In this document: piece by piece, positions 53,276 to 62,209 of the stretch
Numbering within the stretch: the stretch's first letter is position 1
Layout of the letters: every line of letters starts with the position of its first letter
Source: Paradesulfitobacterium ferrireducens
GTDB taxonomy: Bacteria > Bacillota > Desulfitobacteriia > Desulfitobacteriales > Desulfitobacteriaceae
Length of the DNA stretch: 64,000 bases
Direction: 5' to 3'
NCBI RefSeq assembly: GCF_017310645.1
Contig: NZ_JAFLRH010000041.1
Location: 1 to 64,000 of the forward strand
Program-made: the position numbers and the translations under genes
Notes under the pieces: generated by a model
What the model was told of the DNA's origin: nothing
What the model saw: only the letters and a program-made list of their open reading frames with translations
Database searches by the model: none

Positions 53276-53425
53276 CTAACGCTTTGGGCGTGAGCTTCCT
53301 TCCCCAATAATCTTGACCAATACACGTTTGCGACGGCAACCGTCGAATTCACCGTAAAACATCTGCTCTCACGGGCCAAAGTCCAGTTTGCCTTCCGTAA
53401 TCGCAACGACAACTTCGCGACCCAT
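53276..53425 (-). pseudogene. 3'-end fragment of a second, diverged yjbQ-family gene
   Basis: From 53425 the minus strand reads MGREVVVAITEGKLDFGP, a TGA stop in place of the expected Trp, then [20 protein letters not shown] and IGEGSS. This is the C-terminus of the YjbQ/UPF0047 family (compare WEQIFYGEFDG). It is clearly different from the copy at 38711 and from the intact gene. The N-terminal part is gone. The TGG to TGA change and loss of the 5' end mark a dead gene. Confidence 0.75.
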
Positions 53426-53495
53426 AATTAGAATGACTTAAAGCAGATTAACCCAATCCCGTCTTACATACAGAATCCGAACGATTTGTAACTTA

Positions 53496-53757
53496 TCATT
53501 CCTTAATCTCACGCTCGACTTGGCGGAATACATCCTCCGCGGGTAAAACTCTATTACTCCTGATATCGTCCATGCCTTCATTCAGATGCTTAGATAGTTC
53601 AAATTTGCCGACGAGACGTTCGTAGGTCTCAATGCTCATCACCGCTAAATCACCTTGACCGTTTTTTGTGATATACACAGGTTCAGAATATTTATGGCAA
53701 ATGCGATATCTCATTATACCTATTCCTCAGGTCAGAGCTCGGTCTAATATGCGGCAT
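53496..53757 (-). pseudogene. frameshifted Phd/YefM antitoxin
   Basis: An ATG at 53757 starts MPHIRPSSDLRNRYNEIS, the classical N-terminus, which then runs into a stop. The frame beginning at about 53705 continues ICHKYSEPVYITKNGQGDLA, VMSIETYERL and the full C-terminus to VFRQVEREIKE. One or a few bases lost around 53705 would explain it. A 72-codon remnant frame from 53714 could still make the dimerisation and toxin-binding part. No toxin gene follows. Confidence 0.75.
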
Positions 53758-53823
53758 CTTATCCACCCCCAACGTCGATATATTCATATTATCTCAAAAT
53801 ATTGTTAGGAGCTCAAACTATCA

Positions 53824-55017
53824 TTAGGCCTGCTGCTGCAAGGCTTTTCCCGCCTTCGCTACAGTTCCCCCGGCCCTGACATCCGGCAGGGTAAAGGCAA
53901 GGATAATCCCGAGAACCGGAAGCAGGCTGATCACGTTCATGACAAAGGGCAGGCCCATGCGGTCCGCGACCGCTCCCAGCAGGGTGACTCCGATCGAGCC
54001 CATCCCGACCCCGAAACCGAGTAAGAGCCCCGAAGCCAGCCCGATATTTTCAGGAAAAAGGCTTTGCCCGAAAACCACCGTGGTGGAAAAGGTTGAGATC
54101 AGGGAGGCGCCGACAATAAAAGCTAATACGGGCAGCCAAGTGCCGCTTAAATGCACAAAAGGATAAATTGCCATAAGGGAAATGATCATGGAAACTAACA
54201 GACCGCTCCGGCCGCCGAAACGGTCGGCAAAAGGCCCGCCCAACACGGTGCCTAAAGCCCCGGCCAGCAAAAACGTACTCACCAGATATTCCGGCTCGGC
54301 AATCCCTTTGAAACCGGGAAAGTAAAAGGGAATAAAATAGATCAGACCGGCATGGATCCAGGACCGGATGGTGACGTACAGCATGAGGAAGGTAAAGCTG
54401 CCCAGCCTATTGCCACCGGCAGCGGTTTGAGCCGTGCTCTTTTTTTGCTGAAGCGAGTGTTGCGCCAGGATTTTCTTAATTTTTGGGTGGAAAAACATAA
54501 AGAGGAGAGCACCCAATAATCCCGGAATCATGACACCATGAATGGAGCCCAGACCGTTAAAACTCAGGACAAACATGCCCAGCATGGGGCCAAGGCCAAT
54601 GCCGAGATTCCCCCCGACGGAGAAGACCGCCATCGAGACTCCGGCTTTGCCCTCTTCGCTTACGTAATGGGCTACCTTCGACCCTTCCGGGTGGTATCCG
54701 GCCACCCCGATTCCGCTTAATAAAATTACCAGCAGCAATAAGCCGTAAGAGTGAATGATTCCGGTCAGAGCCAAGCCGAAGCCGGAAAGGAAAAGCCCTA
54801 AAGGCATTAACCAGGGCATGCTGTAGCGGTCGCTCAAGACTCCGAAAACCGGCTGGATAATGGCCGAACTAAATGTAAATGCCAAAGTGATGGTCCCGAT
54901 TTGAAAATAGCTTAAATGAAAATTTTGGGCCAGTAAGGGCGTTAAAATAGGAAGGACCCCCTGGCCCAAATCGACAATCAGATGCCCAATGCTTAAAAGC
55001 CACAAGTACGGATTCAT
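53824..55017 (-). CDS. MFS transporter, fosmidomycin-resistance (Fsr) type
   Basis: 397 residues, 12 membrane segments. Begins MNPYLWLLSIGHLIVDLGQG, and has the family stretches LSYFQIGTITLAFTFSSAI, GIGVAGYHPEGSKVAHYVSE and LTGIIHSYGLLLLV. Exports drugs such as fosmidomycin in some bacteria; the natural substrate is unknown. Monocistronic. Not linked to the defence genes by strand spacing. Confidence 0.85.
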   Translation of the reverse strand: MNPYLWLLSIGHLIVDLGQGVLPILTPLLAQNFHLSYFQIGTITLAFTFSSAIIQPVFGVLSDRYSMPWLMPLGLFLSGFGLALTGIIHSYGLLLLVILLSGIGVAGYHPEGSKVAHYVSEEGKAGVSMAVFSVGGNLGIGLGPMLGMFVLSFNGLGSIHGVMIPGLLGALLFMFFHPKIKKILAQHSLQQKKSTAQTAAGGNRLGSFTFLMLYVTIRSWIHAGLIYFIPFYFPGFKGIAEPEYLVSTFLLAGALGTVLGGPFADRFGGRSGLLVSMIISLMAIYPFVHLSGTWLPVLAFIVGASLISTFSTTVVFGQSLFPENIGLASGLLLGFGVGMGSIGVTLLGAVADRMGLPFVMNVISLLPVLGIILAFTLPDVRAGGTVAKAGKALQQQA

Positions 55018-55209
55018 TTTTGTTATTACTCCTCTTTTCCCTATAGCCTTTTTTATGAAAGGTTAATTTTGCTCAGGCTTTCTGGATATAGGATAGTACT
55101 TCCGGACCGATTTGTAAATTGTTGCACATATTTCTTGCCACAATCATGATCTAAGATAAGAATACCAATAGCTAAACCCATCTAATATTTACTTAGGATT
55201 TCACTATTT

Positions 55210-55631
55210 ATCAGCTACGAGGAAGCCAAAGCCGCCCTGGATGCAGCCAACGGCGATTTGCTCGAAGGCATTATCTATCTGGAGAAGCAGGGCAAGGTGC
55301 ATGCCCCCACCGGAGGCGGCTATTACAGCAGCGAAAAAATTGCGGACACCAGCGCCGTATCCTATAAAGATAACTACTGGGAAAAGCATGACAAAAAAGC
55401 CACAAGGAGAATTCCTTTGGCTCTTTCCTGAAAAAACTCTGGGAATTTGGCATAAAAATCATCCGCAAGGGCAATGCCAATTCCTTTAAAGTATTAAAAG
55501 GCGGGGAAAGCAAAGCATCATTTCCGCTCACCGTTCTTGCCTTGCTGGTTATCTTCGCCTTTTGGGTGGGGAAACCCATTGATCTAACCAAACGTGAGAG
55601 TTATTCTTCCTCTGCCACCTCGACTGCATAA
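55210..55631 (+). pseudogene. DUF4342-type protein, truncated and frameshifted
   Basis: A plus-strand frame reads ISYEEAKAALDAANGDLLEG and IIYLEKQGKVHAPTGGGYYS, the UBA-like helical start of DUF4342 proteins, but without a start codon. At a run of six A (55393-55398) the frame is lost. The next frame continues SFGSFLKKLWEFGIKIIRKG and SFPLTVLALLVIFAFWVGKP, the membrane-anchored C-terminus. The last 31 bases overlap the convergent osmC. Confidence 0.7.
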
Positions 55632-56020
55632 GTCAGTTCAGCGGTCTTGTTCACCATGTTGGCTACGCTGCAATACTTGCTTAACGACAGCGAGACCGCC
55701 CGTTCCAGTTTATTCAACGGTAACTTCCTCCCCCAGAACCTGTAGACGATATGAACGCCGGTGAAAACCCGCGGATGGTCATCTGCCCGTTGCCCAGTCA
55801 CAAACATCTCGAAACGGGAGTGGCTCACCCGCATTTTTCGGAGTATATCGACAATATCGATCCCGCTGCAACCGGCCACAGCCATCAGCACCAGTTCCAT
55901 GGGTCCGGCCCCGGTGCCGTCCCCGCCGGCGTCAACGGGGCGGTCAACCTCGATGATTTTACCCGTACTCCCAGTGCCCTGAAAGTGCATGCCCTGCACA
56001 TGTTTAACCGTTATTTCCAT
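55601..56020 (-). CDS. OsmC family protein
   Basis: 139 residues with both redox cysteines: AGCSGIDIVDILRKM and SKYCSVANMVNKTA. Such proteins reduce organic hydroperoxides using thiols. The GMELVLMAVAGC-like region fixes the family. Slight 5' overlap with no neighbour; it follows cysK by about 78 bases on the same strand and may be part of the sulfur cluster. Confidence 0.85.
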   Translation of the reverse strand: MEITVKHVQGMHFQGTGSTGKIIEVDRPVDAGGDGTGAGPMELVLMAVAGCSGIDIVDILRKMRVSHSRFEMFVTGQRADDHPRVFTGVHIVYRFWGRKLPLNKLERAVSLSLSKYCSVANMVNKTAELTYAVEVAEEE

Positions 56021-56098
56021 ATCCTTCCCCTCCTGTTTTCTCTTCGAATTCCTTGCGGATGATTCAAGTGTTATTTCTCACATCTAAAAAGACTCTCT

Positions 56099-57016
56099 TT
56101 ACGCAAATACATTGGCACTCAAATAACGTTCGCCGGTATCCGGCGCGATAGCCAGAACCTTTTTACCCTGACCCAGGCCCTTCGCAACTTTAAGGGCCGT
56201 ATGGACCGCCGCTCCGGCGGAAACCCCTGCCAGAATCCCCTCCCTGCGGGCCAAAGCGCGCGTCATTTGGGCGGCCTCTTCGTCCGCAATTAAAAAAATC
56301 TCGTCATAGACATTGGTATTGAGGGTTTCCGGAATAAAACCGGGACTGGTGCCCGGGATATTATGCGGACCCGGTTTGCCTCCGGACAGCACCGGCGAGC
56401 CCAAGGGTTCCACCACATAAATTTTGATGCCCGGGATTTTTTCTTTTAAAACTGCTCCGGTTCCGGTTATCGTTCCCCCCGTGCCTGCCGTACACACAAA
56501 AGCATCGAGCTGCCCAGCCATTTGCTCAATGATTTCCAGGGCGGTCGTCCGGCGGTGCATGTCCGGGTTCGCCTGATTGATAAACTGGTTGGGAATAAAA
56601 CTACCCGGGATGGATGCCGCAATCTCCTCGGCTTTCTTGATCGAACCCGGCATGCGTTCATGGCCCGGGGTTAAGACGACTTCGGCACCATAGGCCTTGA
56701 GAATGGCAATCCGCTCTTTGGTCATGGTATCCGGCATCACCAGGATGGTTGTATAACCACGGGCAGCCCCCACCATCGCCAGGCCAATTCCAGTATTGCC
56801 GCTGGTTGGTTCGATAATGGTTGCCCCAGGCTTTAGTAATCCCGCAGCCTCAGCCGCCAGGATCATGTTCAGGGCGGCCCGGTCTTTGACACTGCGGCTG
56901 GGGTTAAAATATTCCAATTTGACATAAACCTCGGCACTATCCTCAGGAACCAGCCGGTTCAATTTTACGACCGGTGTTTGGCCAATCAGTTCGGTGACGT
57001 CATCAAAAATTTTCAT
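56099..57016 (-). CDS. cysK: cysteine synthase (O-acetylserine sulfhydrylase)
   Basis: 305 residues, fold-type II PLP enzyme. The PLP lysine is in SVKDRAALNM (near residue 43), the phosphate cup in PTSGNTGIGLAMVGA, and GTGGTITGTGAVLKE and the C-terminal VSAGAAVHTAL segments follow. Makes cysteine from O-acetylserine and sulfide. It begins 3 bases after the stop of the ABC substrate-binding protein, indicating a sulfur-assimilation operon. Confidence 0.94.
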   Translation of the reverse strand: MKIFDDVTELIGQTPVVKLNRLVPEDSAEVYVKLEYFNPSRSVKDRAALNMILAAEAAGLLKPGATIIEPTSGNTGIGLAMVGAARGYTTILVMPDTMTKERIAILKAYGAEVVLTPGHERMPGSIKKAEEIAASIPGSFIPNQFINQANPDMHRRTTALEIIEQMAGQLDAFVCTAGTGGTITGTGAVLKEKIPGIKIYVVEPLGSPVLSGGKPGPHNIPGTSPGFIPETLNTNVYDEIFLIADEEAAQMTRALARREGILAGVSAGAAVHTALKVAKGLGQGKKVLAIAPDTGERYLSANVFA

Positions 57017-57019
57017 ACC

Positions 57020-58117
57020 CTACCTGCTTTCTTTCAATTGTAAAACTTGTTTCAACAACGTCAAGTCAACCAGACCTTTGGTATCAATATTACCCTGGAC
57101 GAGCTTAAATTCCTGAGCCTTTTGCTCCATGTCTGCGAGGATTTGCGGGTCCAAGTCAGAGGTGATATGGGTGCGGGCCAAGGATTTTTGCACGACTTCC
57201 GGCGTCAGTTTCTTCTTCGTCAATTGGGTTAAATTTTGATTAATTAAAGCCGCTGCTTCCGCAGGATTTTCCTGAATGAAATTGATGGCATCGACATTCC
57301 CTTTCAGAATCTTCTTCACGACCTCTGGGTTTTGCTGCACAAATTTTTTGGTTGAAACAAGAACGGTACTGGGCAGATTGCCTTGCCAGGGCATTTGGCC
57401 GGCATCGACAATCACTTTTGCCCCCACCAACGCCTCCATTTGCGAGGCCCATGGTTCGGAAACCACCGCCGCATCCAGCTGTTTCTGCTGGAACAGGGTC
57501 AGCATATCTGCCGGTGTCTGGGTAACCTGCTTCACTGTCCCACCCTGGTCTTGCATTTTAAGTCCGGCGGCTTGCATGAGAATGCGCAGGGAAATATCAT
57601 GGGTGCACCCCCGGGCCGGCGTGGCTACCGTTTTGCCTTCCAGGTCTTTAATGCTTTCAATTCCGGAATCTTTTCTCGCCACCAACACATTCCCACCGGT
57701 CGCAACACCGGACAATACGACCACATCGCCGCCCTGGAGATACCGGCTTAGTACCGGTTCGGGCCCCGCATACCCGATATCAATTTGTCCTGTGGACAGA
57801 GCGTCCATGAACAGCGATCCATTGGGAAACACTTTCGTATCCAGTTTCACGCCGTTGCCGAGCTCAGTCTGGAAAAAACCTTTCTCGAGGCCGACCAAAG
57901 CCGGGGCATGGGTAATGTTCGGAAAATATCCCAGTTTCACGATATCCGTCTCTTTTTGACCGCCGGCTGAACCGGCAGCGCCTGAGGCGCCGGCGCTGCC
58001 GCACCCTGCGAGCAGCAGCAGGATGCCGGCCATCAAAGCGCTTACAATCAGTTTGCTTTTGCGTCTCAATTTATAAAATAGATTCCTTTTTCCACTCCGG
58101 TTTCGGTTAATTGTCAT
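57020..58117 (-). CDS. sulfonate-type ABC transporter substrate-binding lipoprotein
   Basis: 365 residues from ATG at 58117, chosen because it follows AAGGA and begins a proper lipoprotein signal: basic N-terminus, hydrophobic stretch, lipobox LLAGC. The mature NMT1/SsuA-like domain has LGYFPNITHAPALVGLEKGF, TGQIDIGYAGPEP and VATPARGCTHD. It delivers an organosulfonate, taurine or related acid to the permease. The adjacent cysK favours a sulfur compound. Confidence 0.85.
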   Translation of the reverse strand: MTINRNRSGKRNLFYKLRRKSKLIVSALMAGILLLLAGCGSAGASGAAGSAGGQKETDIVKLGYFPNITHAPALVGLEKGFFQTELGNGVKLDTKVFPNGSLFMDALSTGQIDIGYAGPEPVLSRYLQGGDVVVLSGVATGGNVLVARKDSGIESIKDLEGKTVATPARGCTHDISLRILMQAAGLKMQDQGGTVKQVTQTPADMLTLFQQKQLDAAVVSEPWASQMEALVGAKVIVDAGQMPWQGNLPSTVLVSTKKFVQQNPEVVKKILKGNVDAINFIQENPAEAAALINQNLTQLTKKKLTPEVVQKSLARTHITSDLDPQILADMEQKAQEFKLVQGNIDTKGLVDLTLLKQVLQLKESR

Positions 58118-58158
58118 ATTCCTTCCTCTCCTTATGAACAAGCTTTGGCTAATCCCCA

Positions 58159-58917
58159 CTACGCTTTGCTTAATCCCCACTGTTTGAGGATAGTGTGTTC
58201 GATCCGGCGAAAGGCAATACTGTCCAGGGTGGTGCCGATCACCGCAATGATAACCATGATCGCCAAAATCAGGCTCATGTTCCCGACATCCCTCCCAAAC
58301 ATGAGCATTTGGCCCAAGCCGCTGCCGCTCCCGATTAATTCCCCGGCCATCAGGCCGCGCCAGGCAAAGGCCCAGGACAAGCGCATGCCTGTGATGAAAT
58401 ACGGAATCGCGGCCGGAAAGATCACTTTGGCAAACAGAGCAAGACCGGATGCCCCCATGGTCCGGGCAGCCCTCACCAATACAGGGGGCACATTTCTAAT
58501 GCCGGCCGCCGCATTGGTGGTCATGGTCCAGGTGCCCCCCAGTACCACCACGAAAATGATGGCCGGCTCACCCATGCCGAACCACAGTAAGGCGAGAGGC
58601 AGCCAGACAATACTCGGCACACTTTGCAAAGCGATGACGAGCATGCCCAGCGTCTCATCCATAATCCGGGAGCGGGCAATCAGTACCCCAAGTACGGTGC
58701 CGATCAGAACGGCCAGAAAATATCCGGCCAGTAAGCGCTGAAAACTGGCTGCCAAGGCGATGATGAAGGTACCATCCCCAAATCCGGCGACTAAGGTCTT
58801 GACCACGGTCAAAGGAGAAGGAAACATATATGGCGGCCAGATGCCGAGTCTAAATATTGCTTCCCAAATCCCGATCAGTATGCCAAGGAAGACGACCCGG
58901 CGTAAAGTTGTAATCAT
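58159..58917 (-). CDS. ABC transporter permease, SsuC/TauC type
   Basis: 252 residues from ATG at 58917 (GGAGG, 6-base spacing). Six or so membrane helices, with the EAA loop in GASGLALFAKVIFPAAIPYFITGMRLSWAFAWR. The ATPase gene overlaps its 5' end by about 68 bases in another frame. Forms the channel of the sulfonate-type importer. Confidence 0.88.
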   Translation of the reverse strand: MITTLRRVVFLGILIGIWEAIFRLGIWPPYMFPSPLTVVKTLVAGFGDGTFIIALAASFQRLLAGYFLAVLIGTVLGVLIARSRIMDETLGMLVIALQSVPSIVWLPLALLWFGMGEPAIIFVVVLGGTWTMTTNAAAGIRNVPPVLVRAARTMGASGLALFAKVIFPAAIPYFITGMRLSWAFAWRGLMAGELIGSGSGLGQMLMFGRDVGNMSLILAIMVIIAVIGTTLDSIAFRRIEHTILKQWGLSKA

Positions 58918-59689
58918 TGTCAACCTCCTCCCGCATTACTTTTTCGATTTCCTCCCGCAGTTCATCGAGAATGGCCCTCTCAATCAGAACTAAGTTCTGA
59001 TCCCCTTCCGATCTGGGCCTGGAGTATGGCACGGTAAACTCTTTTTTAATGAAGCCCGGCCTGGTTCCGAAGACTAAAATCCTGTTCGACAATTGGACCG
59101 CTTCCCGAATATTATGCGTGACAAACAAAATGGTCTTGCGGGTTTTCTGCCATATTTCCTGCAGCTCCGCATGGAGCAGGATTTTCGTCTGTTCGTCCAA
59201 AGCCCCGAAGGGTTCATCCATCAATAAGTATTTCGGATCCATCACCAAGGCCCGGGCAATGGCCACCCGCTGGCGCATGCCCCCGGACAATTCATGCGGA
59301 TAGGCGTGGGTGAAACGCGATAAATGAACCATTTTCAGATATTCATGGGCTTTTTCCTTCGCTTCCCGTCTCTCAATTCCTTTCAGCTTGAGTCCAAACA
59401 TCACGTTATCCAAAACGGACAGCCATGGAAACAAAGCAGATTCCTGAAAGACCATCACCCGGTCGCTTCCCGGTCCCTGCACCGTGCAGCCGTCAATTAA
59501 TACCTCGCCTGATGTTGCTTGATCCAAGCCGGCGATGATATTTAAGAGAGTGGATTTGCCGCATCCTGACGGACCAACCAGGGATACAAAATCACCGTCC
59601 GTTATTTCCAGGTTAATCCCGGCTAACGCCTCAACCCGGTGGTTATTTTGCCCAAATTGTTTGTTCATTGATTTTACGGTAATGGACAT
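58850..59689 (-). CDS. ABC transporter ATPase, SsuB/TauB type
   Basis: 279 residues from ATG at 59689 (AAGGAG upstream). Walker A GPSGCGKSTLLNI, Q-loop VFQESALFPWL, signature LSGGMRQRVAIARAL, Walker B LLMDEPFGALD and the switch His in FVTHNIREA. First gene of the transporter operon; its 3' end overlaps the permease start, so they are translationally coupled. Confidence 0.93.
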   Translation of the reverse strand: MSITVKSMNKQFGQNNHRVEALAGINLEITDGDFVSLVGPSGCGKSTLLNIIAGLDQATSGEVLIDGCTVQGPGSDRVMVFQESALFPWLSVLDNVMFGLKLKGIERREAKEKAHEYLKMVHLSRFTHAYPHELSGGMRQRVAIARALVMDPKYLLMDEPFGALDEQTKILLHAELQEIWQKTRKTILFVTHNIREAVQLSNRILVFGTRPGFIKKEFTVPYSRPRSEGDQNLVLIERAILDELREEIEKVMREEVDNDYNFTPGRLPWHTDRDLGSNI

Positions 59690-59746
59690 AACTCTTCTCC
59701 TTATTTCCAAGTATTCCAATCGGTTTTTATATGTTTTGTTGGAAGT

Positions 59747-59776
59747 ATTGTATCAAACAATAATAAAGTTCGTCAA
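59747..59776 (-). promoter_or_regulatory. promoter of the sulfur-transport operon
   Basis: On the minus strand TTGACG (59776-59771) and TACAAT (59752-59747) are 18 bases apart. The leader between it and the ATPase start contains TTCCAAC and TTGGAAT and a second TTGGAAAT, a possible operator resembling sites of cysteine-metabolism repressors (low certainty). Confidence 0.6.
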
Positions 59777-59886
59777 TAAAAAATTACCTAAATCCCTACT
59801 GGAATACTAGGTAATAGCATTGAGCTTAGATTTAAGATCGGCAATCCTTGATACCCTAACGCGATCTATGATACCTAAAAAGAAAA

Positions 59887-59915
59887 GTTCCCTCAAACCT
59901 TTAATCTGAGGGAAC
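59887..59915 (-). terminator. terminator of the phosphodiesterase gene
   Basis: GTTCCCTCA (59887-59895) pairs with TGAGGGAAC (59907-59915); on the minus strand a T-rich tract follows. It lies 9 bases after the stop. Confidence 0.8.
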
Positions 59916-59923
59916 ACAAAACT

Positions 59924-61405
59924 CTAAGTCTGCACCCGAAAATGCCTCATCACCAGCCCATACAGATCAATAATCCGGGGATTGTCTAAATCATCCTCGG
60001 TGCCGCTCACAATCATAGGAACGACTGAGTCTTCCTCTTCCAGGGAACCATGGCTGCCTCCGCCGGGATGAATGGGCGCTCCTTCGCCGAAGTATTCATA
60101 TCCGGACAAGGCTGAGACCACTACGCGGCTGGCGCGTCTCGCTTCCAGTGCCGAGATCAGGCGGGCGAGAGCGTCCGGGTATTTGCCATATTCAAGCTTA
60201 CCCTCGGCACTGACTTTGGCATCAATCACGGACAGATCCCCGCTGAAATTCCAACTCTGCCCAAAACTGTCCCGGTACGGGCCGCGGCGGGAAAAAATAA
60301 GTTTCCTTTCCGTTCCTCCCTCAACCACTACATACCTGTTTTTCCGGTCCCGCCAGGCTACCTGGGCATTGCGGTAATCGCGGGCCAAAATCCCGGCCAC
60401 TTCCGGGAGCAGCTGTTTGGGGCGCTGCAGCAGGTAGATGAAAGCCATGCGCTCATTGGGGCAGATGGCGATTTCGTGGTCTCCGGGCTCCTTGTCCGTG
60501 ATCTTGAGGCGCTTGAACATGCGCAAGGTGCGGTCCAGGTCAATCTGGTATTCGTTGTCGAGGCCGACTGTCGTCTGGGAATGATCTCCGGTGACAATAA
60601 TGACATTATCCTCCAAGGCCTGTTCCCAGGAGCCCAGGGCATCCAGGACCAGGCCTATCTGCTGATCCACACGTTCAAGGGAGGGACCGCTGCGCAGGGG
60701 CCCGTATTGGTGCGAGTATTTATCATTGTCAGGCAAGTACACCACTAGGAAATCCGGCTGTTTACCCTCCCGGATAATTTGGGCGGCAATCCTGCCGGAG
60801 AAAACATCATTAATCCCAAAACGGTGGAAAATCCCTTTCGGAAAAGAAAAAGGCCCGCCCTTAAGCGGAGGATGGATCAACTCCCCTAAGACGAGTAATT
60901 TGGGGCCGAACACTTTTTCCTTGTACAGGCGCAAGCGGGTGGCCCAGGCTATTAAGTTAGGTACTTTAGCCTGGTAGAGTTCCGAGGCCCGGTGAATGAA
61001 AAAGTTAATGTTTCCGGTCACGAAACCGTTATCCTCAAGCCTTTCATGAACCGTGGGAGTCTCCCGGTTTAGGTGTTCCTGATTCAGCCGCTGCAGCAAA
61101 TTGCGCACGACTTTTTCCGGTCCCTGCTTGAGCACACTTTGCCAAGTAGCACCGTAATCCATCATTCTCCCGGTTTCCTCGTTGTACCAGATAAAGCCGG
61201 GGACAAGGTGGCTATCCGGCCATTTTCCGGTCATGATGGAACTGGTAGCCACCGGAGTCATGGTCGGAAACGAAGAAACCACGCGTTCTGTGTAGTGGCC
61301 ATGCTCCGCCAGAAATTTAAGGGCCGGTGTATTCCCTTCGGAAAGCATCCGCCCTAAAACGACAGGGTGAAGGGAATCGACAATAAAGAGAATCATCTTT
61401 TTCAT
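59924..61405 (-). CDS. type I phosphodiesterase / nucleotide pyrophosphatase-like alkaline phosphatase-fold protein
   Basis: 493 residues from ATG at 61405, where MKKMILFIVDSLHPVVLG begins and GGAAGGGG lies upstream; a longer frame to 61471 has no ribosome site. The alkaline-phosphatase superfamily pattern is visible: first metal Asp in IVDSLHP, nucleophile Thr in FPTMTPVATSSIMTG, YLPDNDKYSHQYGP, VIIVTGDHSQ and a late HPGGGSHGSLEEED. No signal peptide. It hydrolyses an unknown phosphodiester or phosphate ester. Confidence 0.82.
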   Translation of the reverse strand: MKKMILFIVDSLHPVVLGRMLSEGNTPALKFLAEHGHYTERVVSSFPTMTPVATSSIMTGKWPDSHLVPGFIWYNEETGRMMDYGATWQSVLKQGPEKVVRNLLQRLNQEHLNRETPTVHERLEDNGFVTGNINFFIHRASELYQAKVPNLIAWATRLRLYKEKVFGPKLLVLGELIHPPLKGGPFSFPKGIFHRFGINDVFSGRIAAQIIREGKQPDFLVVYLPDNDKYSHQYGPLRSGPSLERVDQQIGLVLDALGSWEQALEDNVIIVTGDHSQTTVGLDNEYQIDLDRTLRMFKRLKITDKEPGDHEIAICPNERMAFIYLLQRPKQLLPEVAGILARDYRNAQVAWRDRKNRYVVVEGGTERKLIFSRRGPYRDSFGQSWNFSGDLSVIDAKVSAEGKLEYGKYPDALARLISALEARRASRVVVSALSGYEYFGEGAPIHPGGGSHGSLEEEDSVVPMIVSGTEDDLDNPRIIDLYGLVMRHFRVQT

Positions 61406-61527
61406 CGCTTCGACCCCTTCCCGGAAAGATACTTGCGCAAGCATTATACCAAATCTTTCCGAGATTTGCATCTCGTTAACTTTATCTTCTTTTTGTAAAG
61501 AATATGCCTTCGTTTAGCAACTAGTTG

Positions 61528-62121
61528 TCAGCTTTGAGCTTTTGAGGTGCGGCTGCCCGGCTTGATCCACGGAATACCCTGTTGGCAGAGGGGGCAGTCA
61601 GCGGGCTCATAGGACGCAATCTCTAACCGGAGCAGGCTGGTTAAGGGAACGCCAAAATCCACTTTTCCTCCGCTGCGGTCAACCAATACCCCTACTCCCA
61701 GCGGCACCGCTCCCGCTTCCTGCACCACGGCCAGAACTTCCTTGACTGAGCCGCCGGTCGTGATCACATCTTCCACGACCAGCACTTTTTCCCCCGGAGC
61801 CAGTTGGAACGAACGCCTTAATCGCATGACCCCGTTTTCCCGCTCCGTGAACAGGCTTCTTACCCCCAGAGCTTTTCCGACCTCATGGGCAACTAAAACC
61901 CCGCCCATTGCCGGTCCGATTACTGTCTCAATCCCCTTTCCCTGCCAGGAGCGGGCCAGGTGCTCACCGAGTTCTGCCGCCAGGTGCGGGTACTGCAGCA
62001 CTTGCGCACACTGCATATACTCTGCGCTGTGCCTGCCTGAGGTAAGGAGAAAGTGCCCTTCGAGGAGGGCGCCGCTCTCTCTGAAGATTTGGAGCATCCG
62101 TTCGTTATTATCCTGATCCAT
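61528..62121 (-). CDS. pyrE: orotate phosphoribosyltransferase
   Basis: 197 residues. PRPP-binding motif VLVVEDVITTGGSVKEVL near residue 115, plus FLLTSGRHSAEYMQCAQVL and GPAMGGVLVAHEVGKALG. Joins orotate to PRPP to give OMP. A C-terminal CPLCQQG segment resembles clostridial homologues. Last gene of the pyr cluster, 88 bases after pyrF. Confidence 0.95.
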   Translation of the reverse strand: MDQDNNERMLQIFRESGALLEGHFLLTSGRHSAEYMQCAQVLQYPHLAAELGEHLARSWQGKGIETVIGPAMGGVLVAHEVGKALGVRSLFTERENGVMRLRRSFQLAPGEKVLVVEDVITTGGSVKEVLAVVQEAGAVPLGVGVLVDRSGGKVDFGVPLTSLLRLEIASYEPADCPLCQQGIPWIKPGSRTSKAQS

Positions 62122-62209
62122 AGTCTTGCCATCCCCTTCTTCGGTTTTATGAATGCCAGCATACTTTAACCATTCGGTTTGCTGCTTATATCTTGTTGCA
62201 TTTCATAAC

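Noticed and set aside
39246-53757. Prophage or integrative element
   Set aside because: No integrase, capsid, portal, terminase or relaxase genes, and no tRNA attachment site. It is better described as an accessory island.
55083-55160. Short minus-strand peptide MIVARNMCNNLQIGPEVLSY
   Set aside because: Looks protein-like but only 24 codons and no family or ribosome site; too little to call a remnant.
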